Assembly (NCBI RefSeq): GCF_004923255.1
Contig: NZ_QYRT01000007.1
Location: 1-64,000 of the forward strand
Direction: 5' to 3'
Length of the DNA: 64,000 nucleotides
Source of the DNA: Subtercola vilae
Lineage (GTDB): Bacteria; Actinomycetota; Actinomycetes; Actinomycetales; Microbacteriaceae
Shown here: piece after piece, positions 8,308 to 16,722 of the stretch
Numbering within the stretch: position 1 is the first letter of the stretch
Layout of the letters: every line of letters begins with the position of its first letter
Program-made: the position numbers and the translations under genes
Notes under the pieces: model-generated
The model's database searches: none
Told to the model about the DNA's origin: nothing
The model's input: the letters and a program-made list of their open reading frames with translations, nothing else

Positions 8308-8976
8308 ATGTACCAACTGACCAATGTGACCAAGACCTACAACGCCACCAAACGTAAGGTGACGGCGCTCGACGATGTGACTCTCACCATTCAAGACGGC
8401 GAGATGGTTGCCATTCAGGGCCCGACCGGCGGTGGCAAGTCGACACTGCTGCAGATGCTCGGCGCGCTCGACCGGCCCACCTCCGGCGACGTGACGCTGG
8501 GTGCCTCGATGCTGTCGAAGCTCGGCGACCACAAGCTGGCCGAGATTCGGGCGAAAGAGATCGGGTTCGTGTTTCAGGGATTCAACCTGATTCCCACGCT
8601 GACGGCCGAAGAGAACGTCGAGACGGCACTCGCACCGCTCGGGGTGTCGGGCTCTGAACGCCGTACACGGGCTCGGGATGCCCTGGCCTCGGTCGGGCTC
8701 TCCGACCGCTTCACGCACCTGCCTGCCGAGCTCTCGGGCGGGCAGCAGCAGCGTGTTGCGATCGCCCGTGCGCTCGTCAAGCGCCCCGAGGTGCTGTTGG
8801 CCGACGAGCCCACCGGAAGCCTCGACGAGGAGACCCGCGACGAGATCATGGAGCTGCTCGAAGGGTTCTGGCGAGAGCAGGGCCTCACGCTCATCATCGT
8901 GACGCACGACACCGCCGTGGCCCGGCGGGCCGGGCGGCGCCTGCACATCAAGGCCGGCAAGGTGCGCGAGGTCTAG
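8308..8976 (+). CDS. ABC transporter ATP-binding protein, MacB/LolD type
   Basis: A 222-residue ATPase partner of the upstream FtsX-type permease. Start ATG at 8308 with GAGGAG at 8294-8299; an in-frame ATG 21 bases earlier lacks a site. Walker A GPTGGGKST (38-46), signature LSGGQ (142-146), Walker B LLADEP (163-168) and H-loop H200 are all intact. Note GPTGGGKS instead of the usual GPSGSGKS. The last four bases overlap the 3' end of the convergent epimerase gene. Confidence 0.95.
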   Translation: MYQLTNVTKTYNATKRKVTALDDVTLTIQDGEMVAIQGPTGGGKSTLLQMLGALDRPTSGDVTLGASMLSKLGDHKLAEIRAKEIGFVFQGFNLIPTLTAEENVETALAPLGVSGSERRTRARDALASVGLSDRFTHLPAELSGGQQQRVAIARALVKRPEVLLADEPTGSLDEETRDEIMELLEGFWREQGLTLIIVTHDTAVARRAGRRLHIKAGKVREV

Positions 8977-9824
8977 GGGGTTACGGTGTCGCGCCAGGAG
9001 TGCTGCGGGTCGTAGCCGAGCACGCGGCGTGCCTTGCTGATCGACAGCAGCGTCTCGTGGTCGGTGAGCTCGCCGCGCACGGGCGTGTCGGGGAAGACCT
9101 CGGCGATGAGTTCGGCGTTCGGGCGCGACATGACGGTGTCGGCTGCCGCGATGATGAACCGTTCGAAGCCCTTACCCTGCCATTCGAGTGCCTTCAGCAC
9201 TGCATGAGCGCCGTCGCGGGAGTCGATGTAGCCCCACAGATTCCATTTGCGTGAGCGGGCGTCTGCGTCGAAGCTGGGGAATTCGACGTAGTCCTCGGGA
9301 TACATGACATTCGAGAACCGTAGCGCCACGATCTTCAGCTCCGGATCCCACCGGGTCAGCTCGATCTCAAGCTGTTCCTCGAGCACTTTTGTGAGCGAGT
9401 AGACGCTCTCGGGGCGGGCCGGGTACTCCTCGTCCACCGGGATGTAGGGCGGCGAAACGTCGAACGGCAACCCGAGCACGGTCTCACTCGAGGCCGTCAC
9501 GATGTTCTTGATGCCTGCCCGTTTCGCCGCCTGCAACACGTGGAACGTCGAGAGCATGTTGTTGTCGAACGTCGCCACATCACTCAGGATGCTCGGCGCC
9601 GGTATCGCGGCCAGGTGCACCAGGGCATCCAGAGAGTCGTACCGGTCGTTGACGCCCATCAGGGCATCCACTGTCTCGCCGTAGTTCGTGAAGTTCACTC
9701 GCACTTCGCCGTATTCACGGCCGCCCGTCTGGTCGAGGCTGAACACCTCGTGGCCGGCGTCACGGAGGTAGCTGACCACCGTGCTGCCCAGCTTGCCTGA
9801 TCCACCGGTTACTGCAATGCGCAT
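8973..9824 (-). CDS. NAD-dependent epimerase/dehydratase (extended SDR)
   Basis: A 283-residue extended short-chain dehydrogenase. The N-terminal nucleotide-binding motif TGGSGKLG is at residues 6-13, an acidic D at the end of the second strand (SLDQTGG) suggests NAD preference, and the catalytic YxxxK is seen as VYSLTK about halfway, with a Ser/Ser/Glu stretch before it. Overall look is closest to sugar-nucleotide epimerases or uronate dehydrogenase-like enzymes. The substrate cannot be read from the sequence. It is monocistronic between convergent and divergent neighbours. Confidence 0.88.
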   Translation of the reverse strand: MRIAVTGGSGKLGSTVVSYLRDAGHEVFSLDQTGGREYGEVRVNFTNYGETVDALMGVNDRYDSLDALVHLAAIPAPSILSDVATFDNNMLSTFHVLQAAKRAGIKNIVTASSETVLGLPFDVSPPYIPVDEEYPARPESVYSLTKVLEEQLEIELTRWDPELKIVALRFSNVMYPEDYVEFPSFDADARSRKWNLWGYIDSRDGAHAVLKALEWQGKGFERFIIAAADTVMSRPNAELIAEVFPDTPVRGELTDHETLLSISKARRVLGYDPQHSWRDTVTP

Positions 9825-9897
9825 GATGCTCCTCGTTGAGTCGTTTCACAGACGTGTTGGTACAAGTCTGTCACCGAAACCGGAGGAGAATGAAACC

Positions 9898-10542
9898 GTG
9901 ACCACCGCCTTGACTCTGACCTTCCCGTGGGAAGAGGAGCAGGCCGTAGCCGAGGCGCCTTCTACCCGGCCTCCCGCACACCTCTCGCGCATCGTGGCCG
10001 ACTCGACCGACCGGGTCGCCTGGATCCGCGCCCGCAGTCGCGGCGTGACCGCCACCGACGCTGCTCGCCTCACTACGCAGCGGTCGGTCGAGAACGCCGC
10101 GTACGACAAGATCAATGGCAACAACTTCGGTGGCAACGCTTACACCGACCACGGCAAGATTCGCGAGCCCGAGATCGCAGCGTGGGTTCTGCGGCACTAC
10201 GGCATCGCACCGAGCACCACACTCTTTCACGCTCACGGTCGGCCGCTGCACCTCGCCACCCCCGACGGCATCGCCGTCACGGCCGCCGGCGACACCGAGC
10301 TGGCCGAGATCAAGACCACCAACAAGGCGTGGAAGTCGATTCCCCGCCACTACCTGCGCCAGGTCTGGTGGCAGCAGTACGTACTCGGGGCCGAGCGCAC
10401 GCTGGTGGTGTGGGAGCAGCACAGCGCCTTTGTGCCCGTCGCCGCCGAGCCCGAGTGCCGCTGGGTCGACCGCGATGAGAACGAGATCGCGCTGCTCGTT
10501 CAGCTCGCCGACCAGCTGCTGACCCTGATGCAGCGCCGCTGA
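9898..10542 (+). CDS. YqaJ viral-recombinase-family nuclease
   Basis: A 214-residue protein with the YqaJ/lambda-exonuclease fold. GTG start at 9898, with CGGAGGAG 8 bases before it. Visible nuclease elements are the GNAYTDHGKIREPEIAAWV helix (residues about 80-100), the D of ATPDGI, the core ExK-type motif ELAEIKTT (about 138-145) and the distal QVWWQQYVLG helix. Such proteins are 5'-3' exonucleases in phage recombination, but no phage genes are nearby, so it is probably a resident repair or recombination enzyme. No recombination annealing protein accompanies it. Confidence 0.85.
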   Translation: MTTALTLTFPWEEEQAVAEAPSTRPPAHLSRIVADSTDRVAWIRARSRGVTATDAARLTTQRSVENAAYDKINGNNFGGNAYTDHGKIREPEIAAWVLRHYGIAPSTTLFHAHGRPLHLATPDGIAVTAAGDTELAEIKTTNKAWKSIPRHYLRQVWWQQYVLGAERTLVVWEQHSAFVPVAAEPECRWVDRDENEIALLVQLADQLLTLMQRR

Positions 10543-10625
10543 GGTACTGGGATACGGCCGGGGTACCACCGACGAACGGTCAGACATCAGTTGAGGTTAC
10601 CTCGCTCATGAGATAGTCTCGCATA

Positions 10626-12212
10626 ATGTCAGTTCGTCGAACTTCTCTCGCCTTACGCTCCGCCGCCGCCGGCGTCAGTACCGTCGGTCTTGTCATGGCC
10701 GCCGTGCTGCTGACGGCCGGGGCGGCTGAGGCCTACGCAGGCGTCACAGTCGGGCCGATGCCCATGGGAGTCGCCTTCGACTCCGTCTCGCGCGTAGGTT
10801 TCTCGGTGAATTCGGGCGACAACACGCTGTCGACGTTCGACGGAGACGACAGCTCGAAGACGAGCCAAACGATCTCTGGGCTCGGAACGAACCTCGGTGC
10901 GATCGCCGTCGACTCATCGAATCACAAGGTGTACGTGATTCGCGACAACAACAGTGTCTCGATGCTTCGCGAAGACGCGCTCACCGCCGGAGCGACCCCC
11001 GTCTCGGTCGACCAGAAGCCCGCCGATATCGCGGTCGACTCAGTAACGCACACGGTGATCGTCAGCACCACACTGAACAGAACCATCTCTCTCTTCGACG
11101 GCTCGCTCGACACTCCCACCTACCGAACTGTCGCGCTGCCAGCAATTCCACGCTATGTCACCGTCGACCCGGCAACACACACCGTGTACGTCACGGCGGG
11201 AACCGACTCGGTCATCTCATTCGACGAGACGGCGGCCGTTCCTACCCTCACCACGGTCACGGGACTGCCTGACGCGAGAGGTATCGCCGTCGACCCGGGA
11301 ACCGGCCGCGTCTTCGTGACCGACTCGTTCGACGGCAGCGTGAACTACTTCGACAGCACGGCCACGGTACCCACGGTGTCGACACTGCTTCTCGGCGCCG
11401 CACCCACGGGCGTGACCGTCGACCCCTTCACCCATAACGTCTTCGTCGTCGTGGGAACTCGTCTACGCCTCGCCCAGTTCGACGGCAGAGATCCTCAGGG
11501 GTCGAACCTCGAGTTGCTCGAAACCGATTCGAACCCGCGCGGCCTTGCGCTCGACACCGTGGGGCACCGCCTCTTCGTGACCGGCGATGTGAACGACGTT
11601 CGGTTTATCGACCCCGACCCGCTCGCCGCGCCGTTCCCGCCTCGCATCACCTCGGCCGCCCCTCCGGCCGCTCGCGTCGGTGACGCGTACAGCTTCACAT
11701 TCACAGCCGAAGGAACCCCAGCACCCGTCTTCACCGTGGGCAACCTGCCATCGTGGCTGACCTTCGATGGCATTGCCACGATCTCCGGCACGCCCGACAG
11801 CATCGACCCCGTGCGTATTTCCGTCACGGCAACAAACGGGCAGCGCCCGCCGGCAGCCGTGCAGTACAACATCCAAGTCAACCCCTCCACTTCAATACCG
11901 ACGCCTCCGCCGACGACCCCGCCCGCCACACCCAACCCTGGCTCGGGAACTGGAACCAGTACTGGCATTGGAGTACCCAGTAGCTCGCCATCCCTCCCAG
12001 CCAGCACCGGCAGCAACTCGCTGGGAACAACCAGCATCAGTTCAGGGCACCAGCTGGCCAGCACCGGTCTCGACCTCCTGAGCTATTGGCCCCTGGCGGC
12101 CGCTGCCGCGTTGATCGTCGGTGCCGGGCTGGTCACCGTTCGATCGAGGTCGAAATCACGACCCGCATCACGCCCGAAACCGCCGTCGACATCAGGGCCG
12201 ACCCCAGAGTAA
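10626..12212 (+). CDS. Surface protein: YVTN beta-propeller, Ig-like domain and LAxTG sorting signal
   Basis: A 528-residue secreted protein. The signal peptide spans about residues 1-38 (cleavage near AEAYA). Residues about 40-330 hold repeated blades with the pattern IAVD-x-x-x-HxVYV, a YVTN/NHL-type propeller. A putative Ig (He_PIG-like, SWLTFDG-x-ISGTP) domain covers about 335-420, followed by a Pro/Thr/Ser linker. The C-terminus is a sortase signal: LASTG at 477-481, a hydrophobic stretch and an Arg/Lys-rich tail. LAxTG is the motif used by actinobacterial class E sortases. Likely a wall-anchored adhesion or binding protein. The sortase gene is not in the window. Confidence 0.88.
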   Translation: MSVRRTSLALRSAAAGVSTVGLVMAAVLLTAGAAEAYAGVTVGPMPMGVAFDSVSRVGFSVNSGDNTLSTFDGDDSSKTSQTISGLGTNLGAIAVDSSNHKVYVIRDNNSVSMLREDALTAGATPVSVDQKPADIAVDSVTHTVIVSTTLNRTISLFDGSLDTPTYRTVALPAIPRYVTVDPATHTVYVTAGTDSVISFDETAAVPTLTTVTGLPDARGIAVDPGTGRVFVTDSFDGSVNYFDSTATVPTVSTLLLGAAPTGVTVDPFTHNVFVVVGTRLRLAQFDGRDPQGSNLELLETDSNPRGLALDTVGHRLFVTGDVNDVRFIDPDPLAAPFPPRITSAAPPAARVGDAYSFTFTAEGTPAPVFTVGNLPSWLTFDGIATISGTPDSIDPVRISVTATNGQRPPAAVQYNIQVNPSTSIPTPPPTTPPATPNPGSGTGTSTGIGVPSSSPSLPASTGSNSLGTTSISSGHQLASTGLDLLSYWPLAAAAALIVGAGLVTVRSRSKSRPASRPKPPSTSGPTPE

Positions 12213-12234
12213 ACACCACAACAACAACCCATCG

Positions 12235-12278
12235 GCAAATGGCGGTGCACCCCCCACTCGGGGTGCACCGCCATTTGC
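12235..12278 (+). terminator. Perfect 19-bp inverted repeat after the surface-protein gene
   Basis: GCAAATGGCGGTGCACCCC (12235-12253) and its exact complement (12260-12278) flank a 6-base loop, 22 bases after the stop codon. There is no T-run directly afterwards, but the stem is so stable that it probably terminates transcription or protects the mRNA. A dimeric protein-binding site is a less likely alternative. Confidence 0.6.
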
Positions 12279-12461
12279 AGCTGTCGCGACAAAAACCGAG
12301 CTTGAGCAAGCAAAGTTTGTTAGCAACAAGGTGACACCCTCGTAACATCTCTGTATCAATAGCGCGCTTTACTTAGGTCGTGGGGCCCCCTAACGGGCTA
12401 CGCCCATTCGATACCTCGCGATTCACCTGTGGGGTTGATTCCACCACCAGGAAGGCTACCG

Positions 12462-13502
12462 ATGACGCAGCAAACGACTGGAGTGAGTCACTTGTCGAAC
12501 CCGAAAGCGGAGAGCACAGGAACCATCGATCGCCCGACCAGCATGCGGGCCGCCGTCATCGACGCCACGGGGTCGCCCGAGGTTCTGCATGTTTCCACGG
12601 TGCGACTGCCCGAACGCATCAATGCCGAGGTTCTGGTTAAAGTCGCCGCCGCGGGAGTGAACCCTCTCGACGCCAAGACCCGCGCCGGTCGCGGCGTGAG
12701 CGCGGCCATCCCGAGCTTTCCCTACATCGTCGGGCAAGACTTCAGCGGCATCGTCATCGAGAGCCCCTACGAAGGCCACCCGCTGAAGCCGGGTGACGAG
12801 GTGTACGGCATGCTGAGCGCCCCTCGCGGCCAGGGCTCCTACGCCGAGTACGTGTCGGCTCCGAGTCTTCAGGTGTGCAAGAAGCCCGGTCGGCTGTCGC
12901 TGATCGAGGCGGCAGCGGTTCCGGTCGCCGCCCTCACCGCCTGGGGAATGGTGGTCGACGTGGCGAAGGCGCACGAGGGCCAGCGCATCCTGATTCATGC
13001 AGCCGCCGGCGGGGTGGGCCACTTCGCCGTGCAGTTCGCGGCGTACTTCGGCGCCTATGTCATCGCCACCTCATCGCCACGCAACGCGAGCTGGCTGCGT
13101 GAGCTCGGCGCGGCCGAGATCATCGACTACACCTCGACGCGGTTCGAAGACGCCGTGTCGAACGTCGACGTTGTCATCGACCTCATCGGAAACGTGCACG
13201 ACGACACCGGCACCCGCTCGCTTCAGACACTCCGCCCCGGCGGCCTCATCGTGAACGCGCCCACCGGCAGCTGGCCGACCCTGATTCCGGATGCCCATGC
13301 TCTCGGTCTTCGCGCCACCACCTACAAGGTCTCCCCTGACGCCTCCACCCTCACCGTCATCAGCCGGCTGATCAACTCGGGCGATGTGCTCGTGCACGTC
13401 GACGAAGTCTTCGATCTGGCCGATGCCGCCGAAGCCCACCGCCGCATCGAAGAGGGCCACACCCGCGGCAAACTCGTCATCTGCCTGGCCGACCAGATCT
13501 AG
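12462..13502 (+). CDS. Quinone-oxidoreductase-like MDR (zinc-free alcohol dehydrogenase family)
   Basis: A 346-residue NADPH-dependent medium-chain reductase. The ATG at 12462 follows AGGAAGG. After an N-terminal tail of about 27 residues the catalytic GroES-like domain begins (MRAAVIDATGSPEVL), then the Rossmann domain with AAAGGVGHFAVQFA. The zinc-binding cysteines and the GHE motif of true alcohol dehydrogenases are absent. The YGMLSAPRGQGSYAEYV segment is typical of the quinone oxidoreductase/reticulon-4-interacting group. The exact substrate is unknown. Preceded by a 250-base intergenic region with no other gene seen. Confidence 0.9.
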   Translation: MTQQTTGVSHLSNPKAESTGTIDRPTSMRAAVIDATGSPEVLHVSTVRLPERINAEVLVKVAAAGVNPLDAKTRAGRGVSAAIPSFPYIVGQDFSGIVIESPYEGHPLKPGDEVYGMLSAPRGQGSYAEYVSAPSLQVCKKPGRLSLIEAAAVPVAALTAWGMVVDVAKAHEGQRILIHAAAGGVGHFAVQFAAYFGAYVIATSSPRNASWLRELGAAEIIDYTSTRFEDAVSNVDVVIDLIGNVHDDTGTRSLQTLRPGGLIVNAPTGSWPTLIPDAHALGLRATTYKVSPDASTLTVISRLINSGDVLVHVDEVFDLADAAEAHRRIEEGHTRGKLVICLADQI

Positions 13503-13545
13503 CCGCGCTCCCGCAGCACCCCGCGCCCCGTCAGAGGGAGAGGAG

Positions 13546-14076
13546 TCAGAGGCGGCGCTCGCGCACGAAGTCGTTTTCGAGCGAGGTTCCGACGAGAAAG
13601 GTCTTGGAGCCGACCACCGCGAAGCCGTTCTTCTCGTAGAAGCGGTTGGCCCGAGCGTTCTCGTTGTTGACGCCGAGCCAGATTCCGGATGCGCCGCGAG
13701 CCGCTGCCGCTTCGACTGACACCTTCATCAGCTCTGCCGCAATGCCGAGGCCATGATGCCCTGACACTACGTAGCACTTACTCAGCTCCGCCGTCGGACG
13801 CACGGTCAGCGCCGCCGCAACGTCAGCGTCGCCCGGTTCACCCATGACGACCATCGTGTACCCGACCGGCAGTCCATCGAGTTCGGCAACGAAGAGCATT
13901 CGAGCGTCGTCGGCGAGATACCCCGTGAACGCCTCCTCTGAGAGGTTCGTCACAATGAAGTGCTGGATTCCGGCAGCCGGCGTGTGCGGCGGGCAGGCAA
14001 GCGCAAACGTAGCGGCGGCAACAAGGGCAAGACGGTCGGCATCATCAGAACCGGCCTGGCGGTAAGAAACGGGCAT
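13546..14076 (-). CDS. GNAT-family N-acetyltransferase
   Basis: A 176-residue acetyl-CoA-dependent acetyltransferase. The acetyl-CoA loop is KCYVVSGHHGLGIAAELM (about residues 100-117; a HHGLGIA variant of the usual R/Q-x-x-G-x-G/A), and the C-terminal VNNENARANRFYEKNGF segment is typical of motif B. Substrate unknown. It sits alone, convergent with the MDR gene and upstream of the rplA terminators, reading toward the same strand as rplA. Confidence 0.9.
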   Translation of the reverse strand: MPVSYRQAGSDDADRLALVAAATFALACPPHTPAAGIQHFIVTNLSEEAFTGYLADDARMLFVAELDGLPVGYTMVVMGEPGDADVAAALTVRPTAELSKCYVVSGHHGLGIAAELMKVSVEAAAARGASGIWLGVNNENARANRFYEKNGFAVVGSKTFLVGTSLENDFVRERRL

Positions 14077-14136
14077 CCACCCAGCCTACGACCCGCCCCA
14101 CCCGCCATCCGGCTCCCGCGATGACCTCAAACGAAA

Positions 14137-14195
14137 GAAGGGGCCCGCCGAAGCGGACCCCTTCACGTTTTAGAAGCGCGTGCCGCTTCTAAAAC
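14137..14195 (-). terminator. Tandem hairpin terminators after rplA
   Basis: Two hairpins follow the rplA stop codon on the minus strand. The first is a perfect 12-bp stem (GTTTTAGAAGCG at 14167-14178 with its complement at 14184-14195, 5-base loop). The second pairs GAAGGGG (14137-14143) with CCCCTTC (14158-14164), also containing CCGC/GCGG pairing, and runs into TTTCGTTT. Together they should end rplKA transcription efficiently. Confidence 0.85.
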
Positions 14196-14203
14196 AAATT
14201 GGC

Positions 14204-14896
14204 TCAGGCCAGTGCGTTCACATCGACCGGGATGCCAGGACCGAAGGTCGTCGAAACGGTGCCCTTGGTGATGTAGCGGCCCTTCGAGGAGCTCGGCTTC
14301 TGGCGAACGATCTCGTCGAGCGCAGCGCCGACGTTCTCGCGCAGTTGGTCGGGCGTGAAGCTGACCTTGCCGGCGACGAAGTGCACGTTGGAGTGCTTGT
14401 CGACGCGGAATTCGATCTTTCCACCCTTGATCTCGGTGACAGCCTTCGCCACGTCGGGGGTGACGGTGCCGGTCTTGGGGTTGGGCATGAGGCCACGCGG
14501 GCCGAGTACCTTTCCGAGACGACCGACCTTACCCATGAGCTCCGGAGTCGAGACGGCGGAGTCGAACGAGGTGTAGCCAGCGGCCACCTTCTCGATCAGC
14601 TCGTCGCCACCGACCTCGTCGGCGCCGGCAGCGATTGCTGCCTCGGCCGCGGGGCCCGTTGCGAAGACGATGACGCGGGCGGTCTTGCCGGTGCCGTGGG
14701 GAAGAATCACGGTGCCGCGAACCATCTGGTCTGCCTTGCGGGGGTCAACACCGAGCTTGAGGGCGACCTCAACGGTGCTGTCGAACTTTGCCGAGCCGGT
14801 CTCTTTTGCAAGAACGACGGCTTCGGCGGCGGTGTAGAGCTTGCCTTCATCGATTTTCGATGCGGCGGCCCGGTATGCCTTTGACTTGGGTGCCAT
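14204..14896 (-). CDS. rplA: 50S ribosomal protein L1
   Basis: L1 binds 23S rRNA at the exit-site stalk and commonly represses its own rplKA operon. The 230-residue length and motifs ([22 protein letters not shown] in the first third, [15 protein letters not shown] in the second domain) are typical. AGGAGA precedes the ATG at 14896. It follows rplK by 120 bases on the same strand and is closed by tandem terminators. Confidence 0.98.
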   Translation of the reverse strand: MAPKSKAYRAAASKIDEGKLYTAAEAVVLAKETGSAKFDSTVEVALKLGVDPRKADQMVRGTVILPHGTGKTARVIVFATGPAAEAAIAAGADEVGGDELIEKVAAGYTSFDSAVSTPELMGKVGRLGKVLGPRGLMPNPKTGTVTPDVAKAVTEIKGGKIEFRVDKHSNVHFVAGKVSFTPDQLRENVGAALDEIVRQKPSSSKGRYITKGTVSTTFGPGIPVDVNALA

Positions 14897-15016
14897 TGTG
14901 AATCTCCTAAATTCAACTGATGGAGAGTGTGGTTGTTGAGCCAGGCTGGCTCTCCCACTGTCGGTCGCCGACGGCGGCCAACGGATGATCGGGGGTGAGC
15001 CCGATCGAGTCGAGAG

Positions 15017-15448
15017 TTACGCCTCGACCGTGATGCCCATGGAACGGGCGGTGCCGGCAATGATCAGCGACGCAGCGTCGAGATCGTTGGCGTTGAGGTC
15101 GGCCAGCTTGATCTGAGCGATCTCGCGAACCTGGGCTTTGGTGAGCTTCGCAACCTTGACGGTGTGAGGCGTACCCGAACCCTTGGCAACTCCCGCTGCC
15201 TTCTTGATGAGCTCCGCTGCGGGCGGGGTCTTCAGGATGAACGTGAACGAACGATCTTCGTACACGGTGATCTCAACCGGAATGACGTTGCCGCGCTGGT
15301 CTTCCGTCGCAGCGTTGTACGCCTTGCAGAACTCCATGATGTTAACGCCGTGCTGACCCAGCGCAGGCCCGATGGGGGGTGCGGGGTTGGCGGCGCCGGC
15401 CTTGATCTGAAGCTTGATCAGACCCGTGACCTTCTTTTTCGGTGCCAT
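15017..15448 (-). CDS. rplK: 50S ribosomal protein L11
   Basis: L11 forms the GTPase-associated centre with 23S rRNA and L10/L12. The 143-residue protein has the N-terminal [24 protein letters not shown] segment (proline-rich, binds thiostrepton region) and the C-terminal RNA-binding domain with [15 protein letters not shown] lies before the ATG at 15448. It follows nusG after 120 bases that contain hairpins, so it may have its own promoter or be fed by read-through from secE-nusG. Confidence 0.98.
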   Translation of the reverse strand: MAPKKKVTGLIKLQIKAGAANPAPPIGPALGQHGVNIMEFCKAYNAATEDQRGNVIPVEITVYEDRSFTFILKTPPAAELIKKAAGVAKGSGTPHTVKVAKLTKAQVREIAQIKLADLNANDLDAASLIIAGTARSMGITVEA

Positions 15449-15534
15449 TGTTTTCTTCCTCTTTTTTGTAAACCAGCTTCAATCGCCGAAGCCGGACGCT
15501 ATCGATGCCAACACAGTGGCATGAAGTTTTATTC

Positions 15535-15561
15535 ATCGCGCCGCAGGAGCGGCGGCGCGAT
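15535..15561 (-). terminator. Hairpin between nusG and rplK
   Basis: ATCGCGCCGC (15535-15544) pairs perfectly with GCGGCGCGAT (15552-15561) around a 7-base loop, 8 bases after the nusG stop codon. The run that follows on the minus strand is only GAATAAAA, so it is a weak terminator or a processing hairpin. A smaller ATGCCA/TGGCAT pair (about 15505-15522) follows; a leader that binds L1 is possible but not shown. Confidence 0.55.
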
Positions 15562-15568
15562 CATGGGA

Positions 15569-16675
15569 TCAGAGCTTCGTGACCTGGTCGAACGACAGCT
15601 CGACCGGGGTCTCGCGCTCGAACAGCGAAACCAGAACGACGAGCTTGCCACTGGCAGGCTTGATGTCGCTGATGGTACCCGGCAGACCTGCGAACGAGCC
15701 GTCTTTGATGGTGACGGTCTCGCCGACCTCGAAGTCGATCTCGGCCGGAATGGCCCGCGAGACAGCTTTGCCGCCCTTGGCGCCAGAGGCCTTCGCCGCC
15801 GGTGCCTCGATGATCTCGACAAGGCTCTTCAACATGTTGAAGGCTTCTTCGAAACGGAGCGGAGTGGGGTTGTGCGAGTTGCCGACGAAGCCGGTGACGC
15901 CAGGGGTGTGACGAACGACAGACCAGCTGTCTTCGTTCAGATCCATGCGAACCAGAACGTACCCGGGGATGCGAACACGGGTGACGAGCTTGCGCTGGCC
16001 GTTCTTGATCTCGACCACGTCTTCCATCGGAACCTCGACCTGGTAGACGTAGTCTTCCATGCCCATGGAGCTCTTGCGGCTCTCGATGTTCTGCTTGACG
16101 CGCTTCTCGAAACCGGCGTACGAGTGGATGACGTACCACTTACCGGGCATGAAACGGAGCTCCGCACGGAACGCCTCGTACGGGTCTTCGGCTTCGGCCT
16201 CAGCCTCTTCGTCGCCCTCAGCCGCGGTGTCACCGTCGAGAGCACCGGCACCGGCACCGGCATCGCCGTCGAGCTCGGCCTGCAGCTCGAGGTCGCCCGC
16301 ACTGTCGGCAGAGACCACGGAGTCGGAGACGAAGTCGTCGTCTTCGGCGTCGGTTGCGGCGCCGTCGATCTCTTCTTCGTCTTCGATGGCTTCAAGAGCG
16401 GCTTCGGTGTCGTCGGCGCTGCCGGACTCGAGCGCCTCGTTCACTTCGGCGTCGGCCTCGAGGTCGTCGACCTCGGGGTCGTCAGAGCCGGAGCCGTCTG
16501 AATCGGAGCCGATGAAGTGCTCGTCATTCGAGCCGCCATCGATGGCGCGCAGCAGTGCATCGAGGTCGGTCGGAGACTCGATCTCGATGTTGTCGCCCTC
16601 TTGCGCCTCTTCGACCTCACTCGACTGCTCTTCAGCAGCCCCGAGGTCGAGGTCGTCCCGGTTTGACTTAGACAC
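15569..16675 (-). CDS. nusG: Transcription termination/antitermination factor NusG with a long acidic N-terminus
   Basis: NusG binds RNA polymerase through its NGN domain and ribosomal S10 or Rho through its KOW domain. The NGN domain begins at about K179 ([19 protein letters not shown]), and the KOW domain is at about 310-360 ([21 protein letters not shown]). Before it lie about 178 residues that are almost all Asp, Glu, Ala, Ser and Gly. Actinobacterial NusG proteins normally carry an acidic extension, but this one is at the long end and makes the protein 368 residues, twice the size of E. coli NusG. It follows secE by 47 bases. Confidence 0.96.
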   Translation of the reverse strand: MSKSNRDDLDLGAAEEQSSEVEEAQEGDNIEIESPTDLDALLRAIDGGSNDEHFIGSDSDGSGSDDPEVDDLEADAEVNEALESGSADDTEAALEAIEDEEEIDGAATDAEDDDFVSDSVVSADSAGDLELQAELDGDAGAGAGALDGDTAAEGDEEAEAEAEDPYEAFRAELRFMPGKWYVIHSYAGFEKRVKQNIESRKSSMGMEDYVYQVEVPMEDVVEIKNGQRKLVTRVRIPGYVLVRMDLNEDSWSVVRHTPGVTGFVGNSHNPTPLRFEEAFNMLKSLVEIIEAPAAKASGAKGGKAVSRAIPAEIDFEVGETVTIKDGSFAGLPGTISDIKPASGKLVVLVSLFERETPVELSFDQVTKL

Positions 16676-16722
16676 TAAATGCGTTCCATTTCTGTTGCGA
16701 AAATTTCAGGCGACGGAAGGAA

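Noticed and set aside
9781-9897. Extended N-terminus for the YqaJ protein from upstream in-frame starts
   Set aside because: The upstream part overlaps the epimerase gene's start and lacks similarity; the GTG at 9898 with GGAGGAG fits better.
12279-12461. Possible riboswitch upstream of the MDR gene
   Set aside because: Contains a TTGTT-AGC-AACAA dyad, a TATCAAT box and a GGGGCCCC palindrome but no pattern I can match to a known riboswitch class.
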